Assembly: GCF_902506165.1 (NCBI RefSeq)
Contig: NZ_LR733817.1
Location: 3,395,937-3,459,936 of the forward strand
Origin: Bosea sp. 29B
GTDB lineage: Bacteria > Pseudomonadota > Alphaproteobacteria > Rhizobiales > Beijerinckiaceae
Direction of reading: 5' to 3'
DNA length: 64,000 bases
Part shown: piece after piece, positions 16,896-25,189 of the stretch
How positions within the stretch are numbered: the first letter of the stretch is position 1
Layout of the letters: each line of letters begins with the position of its first letter
Notes under the pieces: model-generated
Told to the model about the DNA's origin: nothing
Database searches by the model: none
What the model saw: the letters and a program-made list of their open reading frames with translations, nothing else
Made by a program: the position numbers and the translations under genes

Positions 16896-17590
16896 CGCAG
16901 GGCTGGGGGCAGGCGCTCGAAGCCCCGCAGCATGACGTCTCCGACGATCCGCGAGACAGAGGTGCCGTCCCGGACGGCCGACAAGGCGGTGCCCGTCGGC
17001 AGGTCGGCCTTCCGCTTCGCGATCGCCAATGCTTTGCCGGTATATTGTGACCGAAGATCGGCCTGCGTCAGCACGGTCTGGCCGACGATCGAATCGGCCA
17101 TGTAATACACCTCGGAGACGGCCCGGCGCAGCACGCTGAAGTGCTGGAACTTGCCCTTGTCGAGATGCAGGATCACCGGCGCCGCCAATTTCGGCAAATC
17201 CTCCAGCGCGATCTCCGCACCGGCGGCCTGGAAGCCCAGTTTCTTAGCCGCGAAGATCAGATCGTCGAAGGAGACGCCGTTGCCTTCGCGATTCTTCCAC
17301 TGCTCGGCGGTGTAGCGCGAGCGGATGATCTCGAGCGCCTCGATCTCGGTGGTCGGTCGGTTCCAGTAATACGTCAGGATGGTGGCGATCGAAGCGGCGC
17401 CGCAGGTGAAGTCGGCGGTCTGGCCGACGACGCCGTCGAATCGGCGGTCGAGGAAGGATTTCGGCCGGCGTACCGAGCCTTCCTCAGCCGGAGCCTCCTC
17501 GGCCCACACCGGAAGGCCTCCCGCGAGCGAGGCGCACAAGGCGCCGCCGCTACCGAGGAAGCGACGTCGTGTCAGGGCAGGGCGCGGCAT
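16892..17590 (-). CDS. C39-type cysteine peptidase, exported (FapD-like)
   Basis: 232 residues. An N-terminal twin-arginine-like signal (LTRRRFLGSGGALCASLAGG) is followed by a C39 papain-fold domain. The family residues are all present: oxyanion Gln57 and catalytic Cys63 in VVGQTADFTCGAAS, His150 in KFQHFSVLRR, and Asp166 in YYMADSIVG. C39 domains process peptides during export; a stand-alone exported C39 domain next to a coiled-coil beta-barrel protein is the FapD/FapF arrangement. It follows the barrel gene by 11 bp and overlaps the next start by ATGA. Likely role: handling or cleaving the Tyr-rich substrate in the periplasm (inference). Confidence 0.87.
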   Translation of the reverse strand: MPRPALTRRRFLGSGGALCASLAGGLPVWAEEAPAEEGSVRRPKSFLDRRFDGVVGQTADFTCGAASIATILTYYWNRPTTEIEALEIIRSRYTAEQWKNREGNGVSFDDLIFAAKKLGFQAAGAEIALEDLPKLAAPVILHLDKGKFQHFSVLRRAVSEVYYMADSIVGQTVLTQADLRSQYTGKALAIAKRKADLPTGTALSAVRDGTSVSRIVGDVMLRGFERLPPALR

Positions 17591-17601
17591 GGCTGCCGGC
17601 C

Positions 17602-18723
17602 TCAGAAGCGCTTGCGCAGCGACAACGTGAACGCGGCGTCCGGGGCGTCGTCGGTCAGGCCGAGCGTCACTGCGGGTTCGAGCCAGAAATCCTGCCCGAG
17701 CCGCTGGATCAGAGTGAAGCGCGCCGTCAGGAGCTCGTTGACCGAATTGGCGACCGGTACGCCGCCGACCTTCAGCCGCTCGGACAAGGCGCCGTTGAAG
17801 GACAGGCCCAGCGTCGTCCGCTCCGAAACCGCGAAGCCAAAGCCCATATTGTAGGTGATGCGGTAGCCGGGCTCGATCTTGGTGCCGTTGAAGGTCTTCG
17901 GGATGGCATAGTCGGCGCCGACGCCGAAGAACAGGATCAGCGGGTCGACCGTCTTGAAGAACTGGACCGCACCGCGCGGCACCCAATGGCCGCTCGATTG
18001 GTTAAGCGCCAGCGGGTCGGTCGGAATGAGGCCCGCCCGCAGGTTCTGCAGATCGTAGGGCGCATCACCGGTCGGGATCGACAGACCGAGGCTGAGTGCG
18101 GCGCCGGGATACCACTCGCCTTCGCGCCAGAGGTTGGCTGAGGCCTGGAGTGAGATGTCGCTGAAGCCGGAGCGGTTGCGGACGATGGTCTGGTTGAACG
18201 CGTTGGTTCGGCGCTGCGAGGCGAAATACGGCACCGACAAGGCGAGCTCGACATCGTTGCTGATGCCATAGCGGAATGTCGTGGTCGCGCGGAAGCTGCG
18301 ATCGTTCTGGACGAAGCTGGTGGCGCGGCCGTAATCGAAGCTCTGCGAGACCTCGAACTTGTTGCTCTGCAGAGTCGGGATGTTGTCGCGCGCCAGGAAT
18401 GCCTCCTGGGCGACGGTGCTCTTCTGCTGGCCGGGCGGCAGCTGCGCGCCACTCTGGGCACCTTCGGTCGCCGGCGTGCTCGCTGCAGCCTGCTGCCGAT
18501 CGGCGCCGCGATCCCGCGATCCGGTCGGCTTGGCCTTCTCGCGCTTGCTGACCTCGCCCTCGAGCAGTTTCAGGCGTGCTTCAAGCTGCTGAATACGCCG
18601 CTCAAGCAACTCTTCCTTCGATTGAGCAAAGGCAGAAACGCTGGCGGTCATCAGAACCGCCAGCGAAACACCGACTGAACGCGCCGCAAGGCACGCCGTG
18701 CGAATTGATGTTCTACGCAACAA
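17602..18723 (-). CDS. Outer-membrane beta-barrel with N-terminal coiled coil (FapF-like exporter)
   Basis: About 373 residues: a long signal peptide ending VSAFA-Q, a coiled coil (KEELLERRIQQLEARLKLLE), a low-complexity linker rich in Gln, Ala and Pro, then a barrel of alternating strands closing with FTLSLRKRF, the C-terminal aromatic signature of outer-membrane proteins. Signal, coiled coil, linker and barrel is the layout of FapF, the trimeric pore that exports amyloid subunits. Automatic annotation would probably read transporter. Start: TTG at 18723 (TTAGGA upstream); no ATG gives a complete signal peptide. Downstream of the Tyr-rich gene on the same strand with a hairpin between them. 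Confidence 0.85.
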   Translation of the reverse strand: MLRRTSIRTACLAARSVGVSLAVLMTASVSAFAQSKEELLERRIQQLEARLKLLEGEVSKREKAKPTGSRDRGADRQQAAASTPATEGAQSGAQLPPGQQKSTVAQEAFLARDNIPTLQSNKFEVSQSFDYGRATSFVQNDRSFRATTTFRYGISNDVELALSVPYFASQRRTNAFNQTIVRNRSGFSDISLQASANLWREGEWYPGAALSLGLSIPTGDAPYDLQNLRAGLIPTDPLALNQSSGHWVPRGAVQFFKTVDPLILFFGVGADYAIPKTFNGTKIEPGYRITYNMGFGFAVSERTTLGLSFNGALSERLKVGGVPVANSVNELLTARFTLIQRLGQDFWLEPAVTLGLTDDAPDAAFTLSLRKRF

Positions 18724-18767
18724 TCCTAATCCCTATCCACCGGGCAGGCCGGAACCGATTGCAACAA

Positions 18768-18792
18768 GCCGGATCAGCCGAAGCGATCCGGC
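18768..18792 (-). terminator. Hairpin between subunit and exporter genes
   Basis: GCCGGATC (18768-18775) is the reverse complement of GATCCGGC (18785-18792), an 8-bp stem with a 9-nt loop, between the Tyr-rich gene stop (18808) and the barrel start (18723). No U-tract follows, so it may be a leaky attenuator or an mRNA-stabilising 3' stem that lets the subunit be made in excess of its exporter. Confidence 0.5.
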
Positions 18793-18807
18793 CTGTCGGT
18801 GGAGTTA

Positions 18808-19125
18808 TCAGGAATTGTAGTACTGATAGTAGTAGGCGTTGTAGAGGTACTGAGTTGCGTAGTAAGAATAGGAGTAAGCGGTGTAGTAATAGCTCGAATT
18901 CGAGTAGATATATCCATAATACGCATAATAGTTGGCGTAATATGAATAGTAGTAGCCATAATAACCGTAGTAGTCAGCGTAATAGCCCTTGCCGACGACC
19001 TTCTTGTTGGCGTCGGGGGTCAGCACTTTGGCGCTGGCATTGCCGAAGATCTGGGCAGTGTCGGCGGCGGCTGGAGCGGCGCTGAACGCGAGCGCTGCGG
19101 CGGAGGCGAGCAACAACTTTTTCAT
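18808..19125 (-). CDS. Secreted tyrosine-rich protein (putative fibre/matrix subunit)
   Basis: 105 residues: a clean Sec signal (MKKLLLASAAALAFSAAPAA, cleavage after Ala21), a 23-residue ordinary segment (DTAQIFGNASAKVLTPDANK and KVV), then a 61-residue tail of which 31 are Tyr, the rest mainly Ser, Ala, Gly and Asn; no Trp, Phe or Cys in the tail. Tyr occurs in pairs and triplets (YYADYYGYYGYYYSYYANYY). AAGGGGA sits seven bases before ATG 19125. It heads a minus-strand series with a coiled-coil barrel and a C39 protease, so it is the likely exported substrate. No family recognised; low complexity makes homology weak. Confidence 0.82.
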   Translation of the reverse strand: MKKLLLASAAALAFSAAPAAADTAQIFGNASAKVLTPDANKKVVGKGYYADYYGYYGYYYSYYANYYAYYGYIYSNSSYYYTAYSYSYYATQYLYNAYYYQYYNS

Positions 19126-19167
19126 CGAGGGTCCCCTTGCGGTCACGACAGGCGAGAATGGTTCCAC

Positions 19168-19757
19168 CTTGCAATAACTGGGTACACTGCTGACGTTGCG
19201 GCGTCAAGCAATGAATCTGATATGAGAAAGACTTCAGTGAGTTTATCGTTCTTTTGGAAAAAGGATGAGCTATAAAAATTGAATTCACCGAAGTCTTATG
19301 ATTTAAAAATTAAACTAGCAATAATTCCTTTTGCAAAAATGATATTAAATCAAGGTCAATTCGATTTCTTTATTACTAAACTGGATAAATATGCCCTTAG
19401 GTCATGAAATTATAAACCTAGGCATATTCTTATTTTTGGACGCAACTCATGTTTTGATCTGAAACGTTGTGTATCGGGCCATGCCAATCATGCGGGCCAC
19501 GGCGCGACACGGCGAGCAGCGTGCCTTCTTACCCCTCTTCAGGCTCAATCTCGGCGTTGGCCGGTCCGCTTGTTCCGCTCATGGAAAAGATCCTCGGCAG
19601 CCTCTGGGATTCGAGTGGGTACTGGCGGACGGGATTGTCCGGTCCGGCAGGCCGCGCCAACTGCGAGCCTTCCCGAGCTGCTCGGAACGAGCTGCAACCC
19701 TCGACGAGAGTCTATGTTCCCCTGTGGCGGCGACCATGTCCAGGGGGGCGGGGAGTG
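19168..19757. other. AT-rich control region and adjoining gene-free DNA
   Basis: From about 19190 to 19460 the base composition switches abruptly to AT-rich, with A/T runs such as TTTAAAAATTAAAC, while the rest of the window is GC-rich. It lies immediately upstream of the Tyr-rich gene and presumably holds its promoter; a TTGACG at 19207-19202 (minus) with TACCCA 17 bp on is a weak candidate. From 19460 to 19757 the DNA is GC-rich again and I see no convincing gene. Confidence 0.5.
19388..19428. promoter_or_regulatory. Imperfect inverted repeat in the AT-rich region
   Basis: AATATGCCCTTAGGT (19388-19402) and ACCTAGGCATATT (19416-19428) pair with only a two-base bulge, about 260 bp upstream of the Tyr-rich gene. 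It could bind a regulator or be an AT-rich hairpin; function unknown. Confidence 0.35.
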
Positions 19758-20615
19758 CTACTGCGCTTCCAGCACCAGCTCCAGCGTCATTAGTACTGGA
19801 TTGTCGCCACGCGCGAGCGCGCCTTGCACCATGCCGCCGGTATAGTCGACCAGCGCGATCGCGAGTGCCGCTTCCGGTTTGCCGTCGGTGCCGGGTGCGA
19901 TGTGTCCGGCCGTGATGGCGATCTCGGTGGCGAAAGGCTCGATCGAGCGCCCATCCGTGAAGCGCGCGCCGATGGTCGAACCGACGCCGCCATGGATGAT
20001 CGCCTGCCCGATGCCGCGCTCAGCACAGAACGTCTCTAGCGCCGTGAAGACGTCGCGGTTCGGCCGCAGCCGCAGCACGAAGAAGCGGCCGCCTGCTTCC
20101 GCGCCCCTGCTCGGTCGCTGCGCTGGCATGAACAGCTTGAAGTTGGTCTCCGGGTCATGACTGGCGACGAAGCCGGCGCCGTCCAGCCCGATTGCGTCGA
20201 CGGCGATTGGCTCGGCCAGGAAGCTCTGGTCCGGCAGGATATGGCCGCCATTGCGGTTGCCATCCGCCTCGCGCCAGAGCGCATGGCCATGGAAGAATGG
20301 GGCGCCGTCGCGCTCGCCGAAGGTCAGGGCACCGGTCTCGATCCGGGTCACGCCATCAGGCCGGAAGGTCTCGCTGTAGAAGGCAGCATGCTCCGGCGTC
20401 GCCGAGAGCGCCGGCATCACATAGGCGAAGGGCGCGAGGGGAAGCCCGGCCGGCAGGCGCAGCACGCCGCTGGAAAAGCCCTGCGCGGCGAAGGTCTCCG
20501 CGATAGCGTCGAGCAGCAGGCCGGGCTTTAGCTCCAAGGTGAGCTTGCGGCCGCGCGCCTCGGCCCATTGCACCCGCTCGGGCGCGACCGGCCCCGGCTG
20601 CTGGATCGTCCTCAC
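19758..20615 (-). CDS. PPC/DUF296-domain protein (two tandem domains)
   Basis: 285 residues that appear to contain two copies of the PPC (DUF296) fold. The second is clearer: FFVLRLRPNRDVFTALETFC, then QAIIHGGVGSTIGARFTDGR and a final strand NPVLMTLELVLEA. The first copy has KLTLELKPGLLLDAIAETFA and SSGVLRLPAGLPLAPF. The fold is best known from plant AT-hook proteins; bacterial roles are mostly unassigned. The GTG start (20615) overlaps the stop of the acyl-CoA ligase (GTGA), so it is coupled to an acid-activating enzyme and a metabolic or ligand-binding role is more likely than DNA binding. Basic residues of an AT-hook are absent. Confidence 0.78.
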   Translation of the reverse strand: MRTIQQPGPVAPERVQWAEARGRKLTLELKPGLLLDAIAETFAAQGFSSGVLRLPAGLPLAPFAYVMPALSATPEHAAFYSETFRPDGVTRIETGALTFGERDGAPFFHGHALWREADGNRNGGHILPDQSFLAEPIAVDAIGLDGAGFVASHDPETNFKLFMPAQRPSRGAEAGGRFFVLRLRPNRDVFTALETFCAERGIGQAIIHGGVGSTIGARFTDGRSIEPFATEIAITAGHIAPGTDGKPEAALAIALVDYTGGMVQGALARGDNPVLMTLELVLEAQ

Positions 20616-22252
20616 GCCGAGGCTCCCGGCGCGCGGACGAAGTCGAGCAGGCCGCGCTTCTCCAGCTCGTCGCGCACCAGGCGCTTGGGCACCTTGCCAT
20701 AGCCGGATTTCGGCAGTTCCTCGAAGAAGAAGAAGCGCTTTGGCATCTTGTAGCGCGGGATCTTCTCGGCGAGGTAGCTCGCCAGCTCGTTCTCATCGAC
20801 AGGGCTGCGCGCGACGCAGACCGCGACGCCGATCTCTCCCCAGACCGCATCGGGCACGCCGAGCACGGCGGCTTCGGCGATCGCCGGATGGGTCAGGATC
20901 TTCTCCTCGATGTCGCGTGGATAGATGTTCGAGCCGCCGGAGATGTACATGTCTGAGGCGCGGCCGGTGATGTAGACGAAACCCTCTTCGTCCATGTGGC
21001 CGAGGTCGCCGGTGCGGAACCAGCCATTGCGGAAGGATTTCGCATTGGCCTCCGGGTTCTCGTAATAGCCGGCGAAGACCGCCGGGCCGATCACGCAGAT
21101 CTCGCCGGTCTCGAAGGGCTTGAGCTCCTCGCCCGCGTCGTTCTGGATCGCGACCTGGATGCCGGTGCGCTCGACGCCGCAGCTGCCGATGCGCGCCGCC
21201 GGCCCATCCTCTTCCTCGTGCAGATAGGTCGGCAGCACGGTGATGTTGCCGGTGACCTCGCCGAGGCCGAAATACTGCACCAGCACCTTGCCGAGCTTGG
21301 CGAGCGCCGTCTTCTGGTCCTCGCGATACATCGGCGCGCCGGCATAGATGACATGGCGCAAGCTGGAGTGATCGTGCTGGTCGACGGCCGGGTGCTCGAC
21401 CAGCATCTTCAGGATGGTCGGCACGGTGAAGATGTTGGTGACCCGGTGCTTTGCGATCAGCCGGAAGGCCTCGTCGATGTCGAAGCGCTCGGTCGGCAGC
21501 AGGATCGTCGGCGCGCCGCGGGCCGAGAGCACGAGTTGATGCACGCCGGCGCCATGCGAGAGTGGCGCGACGACGAGCGAGGCGTCCGCCTCGGTCGAGC
21601 CCGGTACGAGGTCGGCGAGGTGATTTGTCACCACGAAGCCCATCTGGCCATGGGTCAGCACCGCCGCCTTGGAGCGGCCGGTCGTGCCCGAGGTGAAGAA
21701 GAACCAGCAGGGATCATCGCGGTCGACGACGGCGTCGGGTACATGGCTGCCCCGGTGCGCGGCGATCGCCTCGGTCAGCGTCGTCTCGCCGAAAGCGCCG
21801 GCACCGATCCGCCAGGTGAATTCGAGCGCCCTGCTATCCTTGGCGACGGCAGCGGCATGATCGGGGAAATCGCCATGGCAGAGGAAGCCCTTGGCGCCCG
21901 AGGAGGTCGCGAGATAGGCGACCTCGTCCGGCATCAGCCGGAAATTGGTCGGAACCCAGACGGCGCCAAGCCGGAAGGCGGCGAACATCGAGACGAACAT
22001 CTCGTCGCAGTTCTTCGAGTGGACGAGGATGCGGTCGCCCTTGCCGATGCCGCGCGCGGCGAGGGCGGCGCAGAGCGCATGTGCTGCCGCATCGAGCTCA
22101 CTCCAGCTCCATTGCCGCTCGCCCCAGATCAGCCCGGGCCGGTCGCCGAAGCGGCGGGCATTGCGCGTCAGGAAATGCGCGAGGTTCATCACCCGCGTCG
22201 TCACGGGCTTCAACCCGCCAGCGGGCTCAGCGTCGGCTGCGCTCGTCGTCAT
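20612..22252 (-). CDS. AMP-dependent acyl-CoA synthetase/ligase
   Basis: 546 residues of the ANL adenylating superfamily: P-loop FFTSGTTGRSKAAVLTH, the A5 motif YFGLGEVTG, GWFRTGDLGHMDEEGF with the hinge region, GRASDMYISGGSNIYPRDIE, and the C-terminal catalytic lysine in SGYGKVPKRLV. It activates a carboxylic acid to acyl-AMP and then acyl-CoA. The sequence type is close to feruloyl-, aryl- and medium-chain acyl-CoA ligases, but the acid is undetermined. It overlaps the IclR stop (22249-22252) and the PPC gene, forming a three-gene operon with a TRAP importer divergent from it, suggesting uptake and activation of an aromatic or hydroxy acid. Confidence 0.9.
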   Translation of the reverse strand: MTTSAADAEPAGGLKPVTTRVMNLAHFLTRNARRFGDRPGLIWGERQWSWSELDAAAHALCAALAARGIGKGDRILVHSKNCDEMFVSMFAAFRLGAVWVPTNFRLMPDEVAYLATSSGAKGFLCHGDFPDHAAAVAKDSRALEFTWRIGAGAFGETTLTEAIAAHRGSHVPDAVVDRDDPCWFFFTSGTTGRSKAAVLTHGQMGFVVTNHLADLVPGSTEADASLVVAPLSHGAGVHQLVLSARGAPTILLPTERFDIDEAFRLIAKHRVTNIFTVPTILKMLVEHPAVDQHDHSSLRHVIYAGAPMYREDQKTALAKLGKVLVQYFGLGEVTGNITVLPTYLHEEEDGPAARIGSCGVERTGIQVAIQNDAGEELKPFETGEICVIGPAVFAGYYENPEANAKSFRNGWFRTGDLGHMDEEGFVYITGRASDMYISGGSNIYPRDIEEKILTHPAIAEAAVLGVPDAVWGEIGVAVCVARSPVDENELASYLAEKIPRYKMPKRFFFFEELPKSGYGKVPKRLVRDELEKRGLLDFVRAPGASA

Positions 22253-23100
22253 GGCGTCGTCTCCACTGTTCTGATCTCGGCTTGCGCCGGCCTGGCCTGC
22301 CGCCGGTCGAGCATGTTGGCGATCCGCGTCTCGACCTGCCGTGCCTCGTGGCGTAGCAGCGCCCCGAGTTCCTCCTGCCGCTGCGGCTGCATGCGCGAAT
22401 CGATCGCGGCGATGCTGAGCGCCCCGGCGGTGCGCCCGTCCGGGTAGCGTACGCCGACGCCGATGCCCCAGGAATTCGCGACGATGCGCCCCGGATTGAG
22501 AGCGAAACCCTGCGCACGTGCGAGCACGATGTCGGTAATCAGCTGCGCCGGCGAATAGGCCGGGTAGCGTGCCGCGAGCACGGCGCGGTTGGCCTCGATC
22601 ATCGCGCTGGATTCGGCGTCCGGCATCAGCGCCAGCATGGCGAGCGAGCCGGCGCCGACCCCGAGCGGATGCTGGTCGCCGGCCTGGAGGGCGTGAGTGC
22701 GCACCGGCCAGGTGCCTTCCTCGCGATGCAGGCAGATGGCGAAGCGGTCGCGCCGGATCGAGAAGAAGCTGGTGTCCTGCGTCGTGTCGGAGAGTGCGTG
22801 CAGGCTTTCCATGGCGAGGTCGAGCAGGCCGTGGCGCTGGCCCGAGAGCAGGCCGAGCACGAAGGCCTCCTCGCCGAGATGGTAACGCCGCGTCCGTGCG
22901 TCCTGTTCGACCAGGCCGGCCCGCATCAGCGCCAGCAGCAGGCGCCGGACGGTCGGCTTGTTCAGCCGGCTCTCCTCAACGATCTCGCTGAGCGGCAGGC
23001 CGGATGCGCTCTCGCGGCCGACAAGCGCCAGCAGTCGCAAGGCGCGGTCGACGCTCTGCGAGCCTGACAGATCGGGCGTCGGCGCGGACTCGGGCTGCAT
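22249..23100 (-). CDS. IclR-family transcriptional regulator
   Basis: 283 residues: an N-terminal winged HTH (SQSVDRALRLLALVGRESAS and SRLNKPTVRRLLLALMRAG) and a C-terminal IclR effector domain (GVGAGSLAMLAL; later GIGVGVRYPDGRTAGALSIA). It should sense the acid handled by the adjacent ligase and the divergent TRAP system and control both. ATG 23100 has AGAGG two bases away, closer than usual; the frame is open upstream without a better ATG. Its stop overlaps the ligase start, so regulator and enzymes are co-transcribed. Confidence 0.88.
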   Translation of the reverse strand: MQPESAPTPDLSGSQSVDRALRLLALVGRESASGLPLSEIVEESRLNKPTVRRLLLALMRAGLVEQDARTRRYHLGEEAFVLGLLSGQRHGLLDLAMESLHALSDTTQDTSFFSIRRDRFAICLHREEGTWPVRTHALQAGDQHPLGVGAGSLAMLALMPDAESSAMIEANRAVLAARYPAYSPAQLITDIVLARAQGFALNPGRIVANSWGIGVGVRYPDGRTAGALSIAAIDSRMQPQRQEELGALLRHEARQVETRIANMLDRRQARPAQAEIRTVETTP

Positions 23101-23290
23101 TTCCTCTGCCGTATTGGGTCCATGATGCGGACCTCTCTTCTGCCTTGAAGGTGTAAATGGCGGCGATGCTGATTGCAACAGCGGTCGATCCGTGTATGTT
23201 CCAGCCGGAACGAGCGAACAAAATCGCCATAATGTGGACCCGTTGGATCGGCGATGCCGGCAGAACGGGCGGATGGGAGGAGCGGCCCTT

Positions 23291-25189
23291 ATGGCCGAAG
23301 CAAGCACGAGCGCAGCCGCCGGCGCACATGCCAGCGATGGCGTCGCCGCGGTCCTGGAGAGCCTCGACCATACCCCCAAGCGTGTCGGCTCGGCGCTGGT
23401 GCGCCCGCTCGAGGTCATCGCCGCGATCCTGCTCGTCGCTATCGTCACGTTGCTGCTCGCCGGCGTGACCTCGCGCTATGTCCTGTCGATTCCGGTGGTC
23501 TGGATCGACGAGGCCGCCTCGATCTGCTTCCTCTGGCTCGCCATGCTCGGCGCCGCCATCGCGATCGACCGCAACGAGCACCTGCGCCTGACCCTGTTCG
23601 TCGGCATGCTGCCGGAGCGTTTGCGCGGTCTCGTCCATGCCTTCGGCCTGCTCGCGGTCGCGACCTTCCTCGCCGTGATGACCTGGCCGGCGATCGACTA
23701 CGTCATCGAGGAATCCTACGTCACCTCGGCGGCGCTCAACATACCCTCGAGCTATCGCGTTTCGGCCATCGCCTTCGGCATCATCGCCATGCTGGCGCTG
23801 GTGCTGACCTATGCAGCCAGGACCTGCACGCTGCGCGACCTCTTGATCTCCGCCGTGGTGATCGGCCTCGTCGCGGCAGCCTTCTTCCTGCTGACGCCGG
23901 TGTTCAAGACGCTGGGCTACGTCAATATCGCCATCTTCCTGCTCGGCGTCGTTGGGCTCTGCCTCTTCGCCGGCATCCCGATCGCCTTCTGCTTCGGGCT
24001 GGGCGCTCTCTGCTTCCTGTCGTTCAGCACCACCGTGCCGATCTTCGTGATGATCGGGCGCATGGACGAGGGCATGTCGAGCCTGATCCTGCTTTCGGTG
24101 CCGATCTTTGTGCTGCTCGGCTGCGTGCTCGACGCCACCGGCATGGGCAAGGCGATCGTCGACTTCCTCGCTTCATTGCTAGGGCATGTCCGCGCCGGCA
24201 TGTCCTATGTGCTGCTCGGCTCGCTCTTCCTGGTCTCCGGCATCTCCGGCTCTAAGGTCTCCGACATGGCGACGGTGGCGCCGGCGCTGTTCCCGGAGAT
24301 GAAGCGGCGCGGCTACCAGCCCAAGGAGCTGATCGCGCTGCTCTCGACCGGCGCCGCCATGGCCGAGACCGTGCCGCCCTCGATCGTCCTGATCGTGCTC
24401 GGTTCGGTTGCCGGCGTCTCAATCGCCGGACTCTTCACCAACGGCCTCGTCGTCGCGACCGTGCTGCTGCTGGTGCTCGCGATCCTGGCGCGCTGGAAGG
24501 CGCGGGGCGAGATGCTGAAAGGCGTGCGCCGCGCACCTTTCACTGTGATCTGGAAGACGGCGCTGGTCGCGGCGCCGGCCCTCGTCCTGCCCTTCCTGAT
24601 CCGCAGTGCCGTCGGCGGCGGTGTCGCCACCGCGACCGAGGTTTCGACCATCGCCGTGCTCTATGCGCTGATCGTCGGCATCGTCCTCTATGGCGGCATC
24701 AGCTGGCGCACCTTTTACGGCATGCTGGTCGAGACCGCGGCGCTCTCGGGTGCGATCCTGATGATCCTCGGCACCGCCTCGGCCATGGCCTGGGCGCTGA
24801 CCCAGACGGGCTTCGCCCGCGACCTTGCTACCGCGATGTCGCATCTGCCCGGCGGCTGGATCAGCTTCATGGCGGTGACGATCGTTGTCTTCATGATCCT
24901 CGGCTGCGTGCTCGAGGGCCTGCCGGCGATCGTCCTGATGGCGCCCTTGATGTTCCCGATCGCCAAGAGCCTCGGCATCAACGACATCCACTATTCGATG
25001 GTGGTGGTCACCGCGATGAACATCGGCCTGATGACGCCGCCGGTCGGCATCGGCTTCTACATCGCCTGCAAGATCGGCAATGTCGAACCGGACGAGGCGA
25101 TGGGCGCGATCTGGCCCTATCTGCTGGCCCTGCTCGCCGGGCTCGCCATCATCGCCTATGTCCCGTCCTTCTCGACGATGTTCCTGTGA
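23291..25189 (+). CDS. TRAP transporter fused permease (DctQ-DctM)
   Basis: About 632 residues. A short soluble leader is followed by a DctQ-like four-helix part (SRYVLSIPVVWIDEAASICF is the characteristic conserved stretch near residues 60-80) fused to a DctM domain (VPIFVLLGCVLDATGMGKAI, GISGSKVSDMATVAPALFP and MTPPVGIGFYIACKIG). It imports an organic acid with the DctP protein encoded next. Start ATG 23291 (GGGAGG about ten bases upstream); ATG 23273 in frame is an alternative. Divergent from the IclR operon, 190 bp apart, so probably regulated by it. Confidence 0.9.
   Translation: MAEASTSAAAGAHASDGVAAVLESLDHTPKRVGSALVRPLEVIAAILLVAIVTLLLAGVTSRYVLSIPVVWIDEAASICFLWLAMLGAAIAIDRNEHLRLTLFVGMLPERLRGLVHAFGLLAVATFLAVMTWPAIDYVIEESYVTSAALNIPSSYRVSAIAFGIIAMLALVLTYAARTCTLRDLLISAVVIGLVAAAFFLLTPVFKTLGYVNIAIFLLGVVGLCLFAGIPIAFCFGLGALCFLSFSTTVPIFVMIGRMDEGMSSLILLSVPIFVLLGCVLDATGMGKAIVDFLASLLGHVRAGMSYVLLGSLFLVSGISGSKVSDMATVAPALFPEMKRRGYQPKELIALLSTGAAMAETVPPSIVLIVLGSVAGVSIAGLFTNGLVVATVLLLVLAILARWKARGEMLKGVRRAPFTVIWKTALVAAPALVLPFLIRSAVGGGVATATEVSTIAVLYALIVGIVLYGGISWRTFYGMLVETAALSGAILMILGTASAMAWALTQTGFARDLATAMSHLPGGWISFMAVTIVVFMILGCVLEGLPAIVLMAPLMFPIAKSLGINDIHYSMVVVTAMNIGLMTPPVGIGFYIACKIGNVEPDEAMGAIWPYLLALLAGLAIIAYVPSFSTMFL

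Noticed and set aside
18774..18959. Thr/Ile-rich minus-strand frame overlapping the Tyr-rich gene
   Set aside because: It is the out-of-frame reading of the same repetitive codons; the Tyr frame has the RBS and signal peptide.
19467..19915. Overlapping plus-strand frames in the gene-free stretch and over the PPC gene
   Set aside because: No ribosome site, no domain, and they run into the antisense of the PPC/DUF296 gene.
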